A stretch of 8,801 nt of DNA from assembly GCA_947488485.1 (NCBI GenBank), contig CANKZO010000084.1, positions 1 through 8,801 on the forward strand, in the 5' to 3' direction. Under the pieces are notes generated by a model. It was not told the DNA's origin and did no database searches. It saw nothing but the letters and a program-made list of their open reading frames with translations. A program made the translations under genes and the position numbers. Shown in pieces: positions 1 to 4,523 of this stretch (position 1 is the first letter of the stretch; the number at the start of each line of letters is the position of its first letter). This stretch comes from Opitutia bacterium (GTDB taxonomy: Bacteria; Verrucomicrobiota; Verrucomicrobiae; Opitutales; UBA953).

Positions 1-68
1 TCCGCCATCGGACTGCGACAGGTATTACCCGTGCAGACAAACGTGACGGTGTCTCGCTCGACGGCCAT
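1..68 (-). CDS. Low-molecular-weight phosphatase, N-terminal fragment (YwlE/LMW-PTP family)
   Basis: Only the first 22 codons are inside the window; the gene runs off the left edge. From the ATG at 66-68 (minus strand) the peptide reads MAVERDTVTFVCTGNTCRSP and then MA. This contains the LMW phosphatase P-loop C-x5-R-S: nucleophile Cys12, phosphate-binding Arg18 and Ser19. The beta-strand leading into the loop begins only a few residues after the start, as is normal for this family, which supports this start. Family knowledge: these enzymes remove phosphate from protein tyrosine or, in the YwlE branch, from phosphoarginine through a cysteinyl-phosphate intermediate in the cytoplasm. The loop CTGNTCR matches YwlE, with Thr at the position that is usually Ile/Leu in tyrosine phosphatases. 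The gene starts 38 bases after the purD stop on the same strand, so co-transcription is plausible. The catalytic Asp lies outside the window, and an arsenate-reductase-like role cannot be excluded. Confidence 0.87.
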   Translation of the reverse strand, partial: MAVERDTVTFVCTGNTCRSPMA

Positions 69-106
69 GAGGTCAAGATGAGGGATTCGCCCCTCGGTTC
101 AAGCGC

Positions 107-1405
107 TCAGAGGACTCCGTCGCGGCGGAGCTGGCGATAGCCGATGTCCCGACGGTAGTGGCAGCCCTCGTATTGGATCTGCGGGACCACGGCATAGGCC
201 CGACGGGCGGCTTCCTGCAGGGTCGGGCCATGGGCGACGACACCCAGGACGCGGCCGCCGGTGGTGACGACCCGTCCGTCCGGCAGACGCTTAGTGCCGC
301 CATGGACGATATCGACGCCTTCGGGCAGACTGGCCGGCAAGGTGATGGGGTCGCCCTTGCGGATCTCGCCCGGATAACCGCCGGCGGCGAGGACGACGAT
401 GATCGTGGCGCCGGGGCGCAGTTTGACGGCCGCGGGACGGAAACGTCCGTGCGCGATGTCTTCCATGATCTGCACGGGGTCGGTCTCGAGCGAAGGCATG
501 AGTACCTGGCACTCGGGATCGCCGAAACGGACATTGAACTCGACGACCTTGGGGCCGGTCGCGGTCACCATGATGCCGACGTAAAGCGTGCCGCGGTAAT
601 CGATGCCGTCAGCATTGAGGCCGCGCAGCGTGGGCGCGATGATCTCCTCACGCAGACGGCGCTCGACCTCCGGCGTGACGACGGTCGTCGGAGCATACGC
701 GCCCATGCCGCCGGTGTTGAGGCCGGTGTCGCCTTCGCCGACGCGCTTATGATCCTGGCTCGGCGGGAGCATGAGATACTCCTCGCGGCAGACCATGAGC
801 ATGATCGAAGCCTCTTCGCCCTGCATGAACTCCTCGATGACGACCTCATCGCCCGACGCACCGAAGACCTTGGTCTCCATCATGTCGCGCAGCGCAGCCT
901 CGGCTTCGGCGTGGGTCGTCGCGATGACGACGCCCTTCCCTGCCGCCAGGCCCGAGGCCTTGATGACGATCGGGACAGGCTGCTTGCGAACATACTCCAA
1001 GGCCGGAGGCAAGGAGCGAAAAGTCTCGGAGGCGGCCGTCGGCACCTTGTGGCGTACCATGAAATCCTTGCTGAAGGCCTTGCTGGCCTCGAGGCGGGCG
1101 CCGGCGGCGAGCGGACCGTAAGCGGGGACGCCCGCGGCTTCGAGGGCGTCGACCACGCCGGCGGCGAGCGGGACTTCCGGGCCGACGATCACGAAATTGG
1201 ACTGGGTGCGGCGGACGAGCTCGAGGACGGCGGCGGGGTTGGCCGCATCGACGTCGAGGCATTCGGCTTCGAGGGCCATGCCGCCGTTACCGGGGGCGAC
1301 GCGCACCTTGGCCACCCGCGGGCTGCGGAGGCAGGCCTTGAGCAAAGCGTGTTCCCGGCCGCCGGAGCCGAGGATGAGGACGTCGAGTTTTCCCTGCGTA
1401 GCCAT
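107..1405 (-). CDS. purD: Phosphoribosylamine--glycine ligase (GAR synthetase)
   Basis: This 432-aa cytoplasmic enzyme catalyses the ATP-dependent joining of glycine to 5-phosphoribosylamine, an early step of de novo purine synthesis. Length and motifs fit a monofunctional PurD. The N-terminal domain has GSGGREHA at residues 13-20 and PGNGG at 38-42. The ATP-grasp region has the ASKAFSKDF segment near 107-115, VIKASGLAAGKGV at 147-159 and EEFMQGEEAS at 191-200. The substrate and metal region has SQDHKR at 216-221, DTGLNTGGMGAY at 226-237 and EFNVRFGDPE at 289-298. The C-terminal domain is complete, ending RRDGVL. The ATG at 1405 leaves the usual few residues before the first beta-strand; AGGGA lies one base upstream, too close for an ideal Shine-Dalgarno. 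The gene lies 38 bases after the terminator of the upstream tRNA gene, so its promoter must be very close or it depends on read-through. A 425-codon open frame on the opposite strand is a composition shadow. Confidence 0.98.
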   Translation of the reverse strand: MATQGKLDVLILGSGGREHALLKACLRSPRVAKVRVAPGNGGMALEAECLDVDAANPAAVLELVRRTQSNFVIVGPEVPLAAGVVDALEAAGVPAYGPLAAGARLEASKAFSKDFMVRHKVPTAASETFRSLPPALEYVRKQPVPIVIKASGLAAGKGVVIATTHAEAEAALRDMMETKVFGASGDEVVIEEFMQGEEASIMLMVCREEYLMLPPSQDHKRVGEGDTGLNTGGMGAYAPTTVVTPEVERRLREEIIAPTLRGLNADGIDYRGTLYVGIMVTATGPKVVEFNVRFGDPECQVLMPSLETDPVQIMEDIAHGRFRPAAVKLRPGATIIVVLAAGGYPGEIRKGDPITLPASLPEGVDIVHGGTKRLPDGRVVTTGGRVLGVVAHGPTLQEAARRAYAVVPQIQYEGCHYRRDIGYRQLRRDGVL

Positions 1406-1443
1406 GTCCCTACTACTGCGGGGTGTCGGGTTTGATGTGAACC

Positions 1444-1476
1444 AAAAACAGGGCCGGCCCGTTTCCGGACCGACCC
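1444..1476 (-). terminator. Intrinsic terminator after tRNA-Leu
   Basis: On the minus strand an 11-bp stem forms between GGGTCGGTCCG (1476-1466) and CGGGCCGGCCC (1461-1451), with two G-T pairs, closed by a GAAA tetraloop (1465-1462). It is followed by TG and then five T residues (1448-1444). It starts 9 bases after the encoded CCA end of the tRNA and ends 38 bases before the purD start codon. A GNRA loop, a GC-rich stem and a T run are the textbook signature of rho-independent termination. It most probably ends the tRNA transcript; it could also act as a partial terminator ahead of purD. Confidence 0.88.
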
Positions 1477-1485
1477 AGCCTAAAT

Positions 1486-1569
1486 TGGTGCTCAGGCCGG
1501 GACTTGAACCCGGACACCTTGCGGCACATGCACCTCAAGCATGCGTGTCTGCCATTCCACCACCTGAGC
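1486..1569 (-). tRNA. tRNA-Leu (anticodon GAG)
   Basis: The 84-nt minus-strand gene folds into a full class II tRNA. Acceptor GCTCAGG (1569-1563) pairs with CCTGAGC (1496-1490), followed by discriminator A and an encoded CCA (1488-1486). The D arm is GTG/CAC with a 10-base loop containing the conserved GG. The anticodon stem CATGC/GCATG is perfect; the loop TTGAGGT carries anticodon GAG at 1536-1534, reading CUC and CUU leucine codons. The long variable arm (GCC, loop GCAA, GGT) is typical of leucine tRNAs. The T arm is CCGGG/CCCGG with loop TTCAAGT. No intron is present and no arm has a mismatch, so it should be functional. It is divergent from the 485-aa gene and closed by the strong terminator just downstream. 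Confidence 0.97.
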
Positions 1570-1611
1570 AATAAAGGAAGGTGCACGCTGGAACTCCTGA
1601 CGATGGGTGCA

Positions 1612-1642
1612 AGTAAAAAGCGATTGTGCCGATGCTTGCCAA
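1612..1642 (-). promoter_or_regulatory. Weak candidate promoter for tRNA-Leu
   Basis: In the 104-base gap between the tRNA and the divergent 485-aa gene, the minus strand has TTGGCA (1642-1637), five of six matches to the -35 consensus, then a 19-base spacer and TTTACT (1617-1612), four of six matches to the -10 consensus. The spacer is longer than ideal. Initiation here would give a precursor with a leader of roughly 35-40 bases. The rest of the gap (1570-1673) shows no other convincing element on either strand. Confidence 0.27.
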
Positions 1643-1673
1643 GCGGACTTCTTTCTAAACGCTCACTTCCTCA

Positions 1674-3131
1674 ATGTCCTCCGACTCGGCAGAAAACAAC
1701 CCTCCCAAGGAAAAGTCCTTCGAACTGGACCTCTCTTCCCTTGGTTTCGGGCCCTCCTGGGTCAGCGGACCCTCCGAAAAGGTCAGCTCCGGCAACGGCG
1801 GCCCGCGTCGCGATGGCGATCGTCCGCGTTTCCGCGACGGCCCCGGCGGTGATCGCCGCGGCCCTCCCCGCGACGGACAGAGCCGCGGCCCGCGTCGCGA
1901 CGGCCCTGGCGCCGGACCCGGTGGTCCGCGTCGTGATGGTCCCGGCGGTCCCCGTCGTGATGATCGTGGCCCCCGCCGCGACGACCGTGGTCCGGCCCGT
2001 TACGATGACGCCCCGGCCTTCCGCCCCGTCGTCGCCAGCGCTTTCTTCCCCGACGACGCCAAGTTCGAACTGCTCGGCGGCGCGATGAAGAAGAGCAAGA
2101 TGACCTACGAGCTCTTCGAGGTCGCGCGCCTGATCCTCGACAAGGAAGACCGTCTCTCGATCGTCATCCGCCACCTCGAAGCCGAACAGCGCCCCGACGC
2201 CCTGCTCGCCGTCTCCGTGCCCGACGGCCATCCCTTCCTCAGCGAAGGCGACGCGGTCTCGCACGTGATGTCCCGTCACCTCGACAAGTTCTTCGACGTG
2301 GTCGAAGTCGAAGTCGAAGCCCCGAAGGGTTCCTTCCTGATGGTCGCGAAGTGCCCGCAGACGGGCAAGCTGCTCGGCGCCCCGACGCACCACAGCTACC
2401 AGCGTAATCTGCGCGAACACCACGCCCGCCATTGCCCGAACGTGCCGTTCGACTCCTTCAAGGGCCGCCTCGAGATGGTCCGCGAACAGGAGCAGATCGA
2501 CGCCTGGCTGAAGTCGATGTCCACCCGCAGCGAATACGCTCCGAAGGACCGCAAGGAAGGCGAACCGGAACGCCTCGAGTCCCTCGACGCCGCCCGCGGC
2601 TTCCTCCAGGCCTTCCGCAAGGACCTCGTGGTGAAGACCCATCCGTGGGTCCGCTTCGCCGGCCGCCTGCTCGAAGAGATGAATCCCGGCCCGCTCCGTG
2701 ATTCCGTGCGCTACGCCCTCGAACAGCAGCGCGCCTTCCCGCTCGATACCGCCAACGGCATCCGCGGCCGCCTCCGCAAGGAAGGCTTCCACCTCTACAA
2801 GAAGGGCTCCAAGGGCATCACCTACGCGTGCTCCGTCCGCCGCCGCTGCCGCGACCCGAAGTCCACCTTCAGCGATCCGATGGCGAAGCTCTTCGACTCG
2901 CTCGATCGCAAGCCGGCCCAGCAGGCCAAGGACCTCGTCCTCGCGCTCGCCGGCGAAAACGCCGAAGACGCCGCGAAGACCCAGGTGCTCACGGATCTCT
3001 CGTTCCTCATCGGCGAAGGCTACATCGCCAACCTCCCCGACGGTCGTCTCTTCGCCCAGCCCATCCTGAGCAGTCAGGCCCAGGCCAAGGAAGAAGCCGC
3101 CAACGACGAGGCCGCGGACGAAAGCAAGTAA
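1674..3131 (+). CDS. Uncharacterised 485-aa protein with RGD-rich N-terminal repeats and a His/Cys-rich core
   Basis: I do not recognise a named family. Residues 1-35 are an ordinary-looking leader (SFELDLSSLGFGPSWV near 15-30). Residues 41-113 are a disordered Arg/Gly/Asp/Pro tract with five GPRRD units plus related RRGPPRDG forms. Residues 114-460 look globular. A cluster at 227-254 has Cys227, His239-His240, His249-His250, His253 and Cys254, set in CPQTGKLLGAPTHH and the following helix, which could bind metal. A basic stretch follows near 366-394 (RLRKEGFHLYKK, VRRRCR). The C-terminus is Ala/Glu-rich. The GPRRD units are encoded with different synonymous third bases, which supports this frame over the long opposite-strand frame covering the same region. 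RGG-like tracts often accompany RNA binding, but that is inference. There is no signal peptide or membrane segment, so it is probably cytoplasmic. The start ATG has no Shine-Dalgarno; no other Met occurs before the globular part. Confidence 0.88.
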   Translation: MSSDSAENNPPKEKSFELDLSSLGFGPSWVSGPSEKVSSGNGGPRRDGDRPRFRDGPGGDRRGPPRDGQSRGPRRDGPGAGPGGPRRDGPGGPRRDDRGPRRDDRGPARYDDAPAFRPVVASAFFPDDAKFELLGGAMKKSKMTYELFEVARLILDKEDRLSIVIRHLEAEQRPDALLAVSVPDGHPFLSEGDAVSHVMSRHLDKFFDVVEVEVEAPKGSFLMVAKCPQTGKLLGAPTHHSYQRNLREHHARHCPNVPFDSFKGRLEMVREQEQIDAWLKSMSTRSEYAPKDRKEGEPERLESLDAARGFLQAFRKDLVVKTHPWVRFAGRLLEEMNPGPLRDSVRYALEQQRAFPLDTANGIRGRLRKEGFHLYKKGSKGITYACSVRRRCRDPKSTFSDPMAKLFDSLDRKPAQQAKDLVLALAGENAEDAAKTQVLTDLSFLIGEGYIANLPDGRLFAQPILSSQAQAKEEAANDEAADESK

Positions 3132-3134
3132 GCG

Positions 3135-3155
3135 CGAAGGCGCAGAGCGCCTTCG
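3135..3155 (+). terminator. Hairpin after the 485-aa gene, no T run
   Basis: CGAAGGCGC (3135-3143) and GCGCCTTCG (3147-3155) form a perfect 9-bp stem with an AGA loop, beginning three bases after the TAA stop. No T tract follows; instead the G-rich octamer array begins two bases later. It may stabilise the mRNA 3' end or help terminate transcription, but it is not a standard intrinsic terminator. Confidence 0.5.
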
Positions 3156-3156
3156 A

Positions 3157-3196
3157 GGGGACACGTGGGCAAGTGGGCACGTGGACAAGGGGACGA
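3157..3196 (+). repeat. Octamer array A, G-rich on + strand
   Basis: Five consecutive 8-bp units follow the stop-codon hairpin of the 485-aa gene. Examples are GGGGACAC, GTGGGCAC and GTGGACAA; the consensus is G(T/G)GG(A/G)CA(C/A). The phase is exact with no inserted bases, and the last unit is degenerate. Adjacent units create CACGTG palindromes at 3162-3167 and 3178-3183. The same type of unit occurs on the opposite strand at 3223-3286 and 4469-4500. Confidence 0.8.
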
Positions 3197-3222
3197 ACCA
3201 ACCGGTCTCCCTTTGAGTTATC

Positions 3223-3286
3223 ACTCCCCCTTGTCACCGTGTCACCGTGCCCCCGTGTCACCGTGTCCCCGTGTCACCGTGTCCCC
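3223..3286 (-). repeat. Octamer array B, G-rich on - strand
   Basis: Eight 8-bp units in exact phase fill the gap after the stop codon of the putative glycosyltransferase, starting 13 bases downstream of it. On the minus strand the units alternate mainly between GGGGACAC and GGTGACAC, giving a 16-bp higher-order period; the units farthest from the gene are degenerate (GGTGACAA, GGGGGAGT). With array A, 26 bases away in the opposite orientation, it makes the whole convergent intergenic gap an imperfect inverted repeat. No T-run terminator was seen for either gene. Confidence 0.83.
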
Positions 3287-3299
3287 TATACTGCCGCTC

Positions 3300-4031
3300 T
3301 TATTTCCAATTCTCTGCGATCCACGGCGTGGGCAACACGCGGCGATACCACTTTCCGCTGCGGCCGACGAGCGCGTCGGGCGGATTCGGGAGCCCGTGGA
3401 AGACGACGATCTTGGCTTCGGCAGGGATCTCCGGCGTTTGCCAGAGCGAGAACGGGAAATACTTCACGCAGTGCTTCTTGAAGCTGCGGCACCAGGTCTC
3501 GGGCCAGTAGCTGACTTTACCTTGAGCGGTGAGGTGCGCGGTCAGGAACTCCTGCTCATTGCGGTGACGCTTGCGCACGGCGTCGAGGTTCGCGCGGAAA
3601 TATTCGAGGACGTCCGGATAGGTGCCGGCGCGCCAGCGGTAGACCGAAGAGTTGCCGGTGTAGTCGCCCTTCTGCCAGTCGCGGATGATCAGGAAGTCGC
3701 CCGGATGGTCGAAGAAGCCGTCCATGTTGCCGACGATGACGATGTCGATGTCGAGGAAGAGGATATCGCCCTTGAGCTCCGGGCCGCCGGGCGTGGTGAG
3801 CGCGGGCGAGAACGAGACGAGCTTGGTCCAACCACGCTCCGGGGCGCCGGCCGGCAGCTCGAGGCTGGGAATCGGGAAGGTCTCGATGCCGGCATTGAGA
3901 CCGGTCTTGTCGTCCGTGAGGCAGACGAAGCGGTGCGGGATGGTCAGGTGGCGGCTCACCATGGAGTGGAGTCGGTTGACGTATTCCGGGCCGTATTTCT
4001 TGCCCCACTTCATGCAAAGGATGGTCGCCAT
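3300..4031 (-). CDS. Putative glycosyltransferase with a DxD motif
   Basis: From the ATG at 4031 this is a 243-aa cytoplasmic protein starting MATILCMKWGKKYGPEYVN. It has the outline of a small GT-A-fold sugar transferase. After a beta-strand and helix comes RFVCLTDD at 34-41. LFLDIDIVIVGNMD at 91-104 holds a DxD motif (Asp94, Asp96) expected to bind metal and nucleotide-sugar phosphates. Further on are DYTGNSSVYRWRAG (123-136), NEQEFL (158-163) and VFHGLPNPP (210-218), whose His212 sits where GT8-like enzymes carry a metal-binding His. The substrate cannot be predicted. An in-frame TTG at 4061 would add ten residues, but the sequence resembling related proteins starts at the ATG; a GGAGG one base before that TTG is too close to be a good ribosome site. 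The gene is divergent from the small acidic protein gene (96-base gap) and convergent with the 485-aa gene. Confidence 0.85.
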   Translation of the reverse strand: MATILCMKWGKKYGPEYVNRLHSMVSRHLTIPHRFVCLTDDKTGLNAGIETFPIPSLELPAGAPERGWTKLVSFSPALTTPGGPELKGDILFLDIDIVIVGNMDGFFDHPGDFLIIRDWQKGDYTGNSSVYRWRAGTYPDVLEYFRANLDAVRKRHRNEQEFLTAHLTAQGKVSYWPETWCRSFKKHCVKYFPFSLWQTPEIPAEAKIVVFHGLPNPPDALVGRSGKWYRRVLPTPWIAENWK

Positions 4032-4110
4032 GCTGCCGCCAGCGTGGGGATTCCCAGCCAAGCCTCCAGCCTGTTATGACGGACCGACCCCTTGCGTCCC
4101 CCCTGCCCTC

Positions 4111-4125
4111 GGGCATACCATGCCC
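4111..4125. promoter_or_regulatory. Palindrome just before the small acidic protein gene
   Basis: GGGCAT (4111-4116) and ATGCCC (4120-4125) form a perfect 6-bp inverted repeat with an ACC centre, ending two bases before the ATG at 4128. It lies in the 96-base divergent region shared with the glycosyltransferase gene. It could be an operator or a hairpin affecting initiation. The right arm also creates a three-codon frame (ATG CCC TCA TGA) whose stop overlaps the real start codon. I found no convincing -35/-10 pair on either strand of this region. Confidence 0.35.
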
Positions 4126-4127
4126 TC

Positions 4128-4340
4128 ATGAGCGACGATTACGACGACGAGGACTTCAGCTCCGACGACGAATACGGCGAGGGCGGCATCCCGGCGGACC
4201 TCGAGGCCGACATCGAGGAACGGATCAACCGGGCGGCCGACGACCGCCTGCACGACCTCCACACCGACTCCGGCCCCCGCTCCGGCGGTTGCCTCCTCAT
4301 CCTCGCCCTCCCCCTCCTCAGCCTCTGGCTCCTGAGGTAG
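4128..4340 (+). CDS. Small acidic protein with C-terminal hydrophobic segment
   Basis: This is a 70-aa protein from the ATG at 4128. The N-terminal 30 residues are very acidic (MSDDYDDEDFSSDDEYGEGG). Residues 31-50 are a short charged helix (ADLEADIEERINRAADDR), and GPRSGG then leads into a C-terminal hydrophobic stretch, CLLILALPLLSLWLLR, of about 15 residues. The layout suggests a tail-anchored or membrane-associated small protein, although the segment is short for a transmembrane helix. An upstream in-frame ATG at 4092 would add twelve residues without typical composition and is less likely. No family is recognised. The TAG stop lies inside the start of a dispersed hairpin repeat. Composition on the opposite strand also gives an open frame, which I treat as a shadow. 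Confidence 0.62.
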   Translation: MSDDYDDEDFSSDDEYGEGGIPADLEADIEERINRAADDRLHDLHTDSGPRSGGCLLILALPLLSLWLLR

Positions 4341-4367
4341 GGGCAGCACCGCGTGCTGCCCTAGTTG
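4334..4367 (+). repeat. Dispersed hairpin repeat, copy 1
   Basis: A 34-base element runs from GAGGTAGGGG to CTAGTTG. Its core is a perfect 9-bp stem, GGGCAGCAC (4341-4349) with GTGCTGCCC (4353-4361), around a CGC loop. It is 31/34 identical to copy 2 at 8445-8478. It overlaps the last two sense codons and the stop codon of the small acidic protein gene. There is no T run, so it is better described as a REP-like palindrome than as a terminator. Confidence 0.85.
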
Positions 4368-4373
4368 TCTTTA

Positions 4374-4428
4374 GGTAGGGTTGAGCGCCCTCGCTCAACC
4401 GCGGCTGACCAAGTTGGTCAGCCCTACC
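4374..4428. repeat. Compound palindromic (REP-like) element
   Basis: The element is bounded by GGTAGGG (4374-4380) and its complement CCCTACC (4422-4428). Inside are two hairpins: GGTTGAGCG (4379-4387) with CGCTCAACC (4392-4400), loop CCCT; and GGCTGACCAA (4403-4412) with TTGGTCAGCC (4414-4423), a 10-bp palindrome around a single G. A cruciform or branched three-stem structure is possible on either strand. The GGTAGGG edge is shared with the hairpin repeat immediately to the left, which suggests a common repeat family. No transposase is nearby. Confidence 0.8.
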
Positions 4429-4468
4429 ACGATTCAGCTATGTCGTGACGCGGTCCCGACCCTACCCC

Positions 4469-4500
4469 GTGTCCACGTGTCAACTTGCCCACGTGTCCGC
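4469..4500 (-). repeat. Octamer array C, G-rich on - strand
   Basis: Four exact-phase 8-bp units (for example GTGGGCAA and GTGGACAC on the minus strand) begin 23 bases after the TAA stop of the large cytochrome gene. They match array A: a 16-bp stretch, ACTTGCCCACGTGTCC at 4483-4498, is the perfect reverse complement of 3159-3174. Confidence 0.78.
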
Positions 4501-4504
4501 TCGT

Positions 4505-4519
4505 AAGCGCCGCGCGCTT
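4505..4519 (-). terminator. Short hairpin after the cytochrome gene stop
   Basis: AAGCGC (4505-4510) and GCGCTT (4514-4519) form a 6-bp stem with a CGC loop, four bases after the stop codon in transcription direction. An alternative outer pairing TAAGCG (4504-4509) with CGCTTA (4521-4526) includes the stop codon itself. No T run follows; the octamer array begins four bases later. The layout mirrors the 3' end of the 485-aa gene. Confidence 0.4.
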
Positions 4520-4523
4520 TCGC

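Noticed and set aside
1..140. Plus-strand reading frame running in from the left edge to the TAG at 138-140
   Set aside because: The minus strand carries the unmistakable CTGNTCRSP phosphatase loop and the end of purD. The plus frame has no recognisable content.
158..1435. 425-codon open frame on the plus strand opposite purD
   Set aside because: The minus strand encodes a complete PurD with all family motifs. The plus-strand product is rich in Asp, Glu, Arg and Gly without any domain, as expected of a GC-rich antisense shadow.
1671..3224. 517-codon open frame on the minus strand opposite the 485-aa gene
   Set aside because: The plus-strand frame shows synonymous variation among its GPRRD repeats and a sensible globular composition. 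The minus frame runs through the octamer array and hairpin, and it translates the repeat tract into Thr/Ala/Val monotony.
3223..3286. CRISPR array
   Set aside because: Units are 8 bp and contiguous, without spacers of 25 bases or more, and no cas gene is present.
3157..3286. G-quadruplex element
   Set aside because: G runs of three or more are present, but the intervening loops are mostly 6-19 bases, too long for a confident call from sequence alone.
3165..4079. 304-codon plus-strand open frame over the octamer array and glycosyltransferase
   Set aside because: Its start lies in repeat sequence, and its body is antisense to a protein with DxD and other conserved segments.
4074..4349. 91-codon acidic minus-strand frame opposite the small acidic protein
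   Set aside because: It is Glu/Ala/Gly-rich with no recognisable segment and would begin inside the hairpin repeat. The plus frame has a better start and a clear hydrophobic tail.
4374..4428. Intrinsic terminator for the small gene or cytochrome gene
   Set aside because: Stems are strong, but no T run follows on either strand; a REP-like element explains the nested symmetry better.
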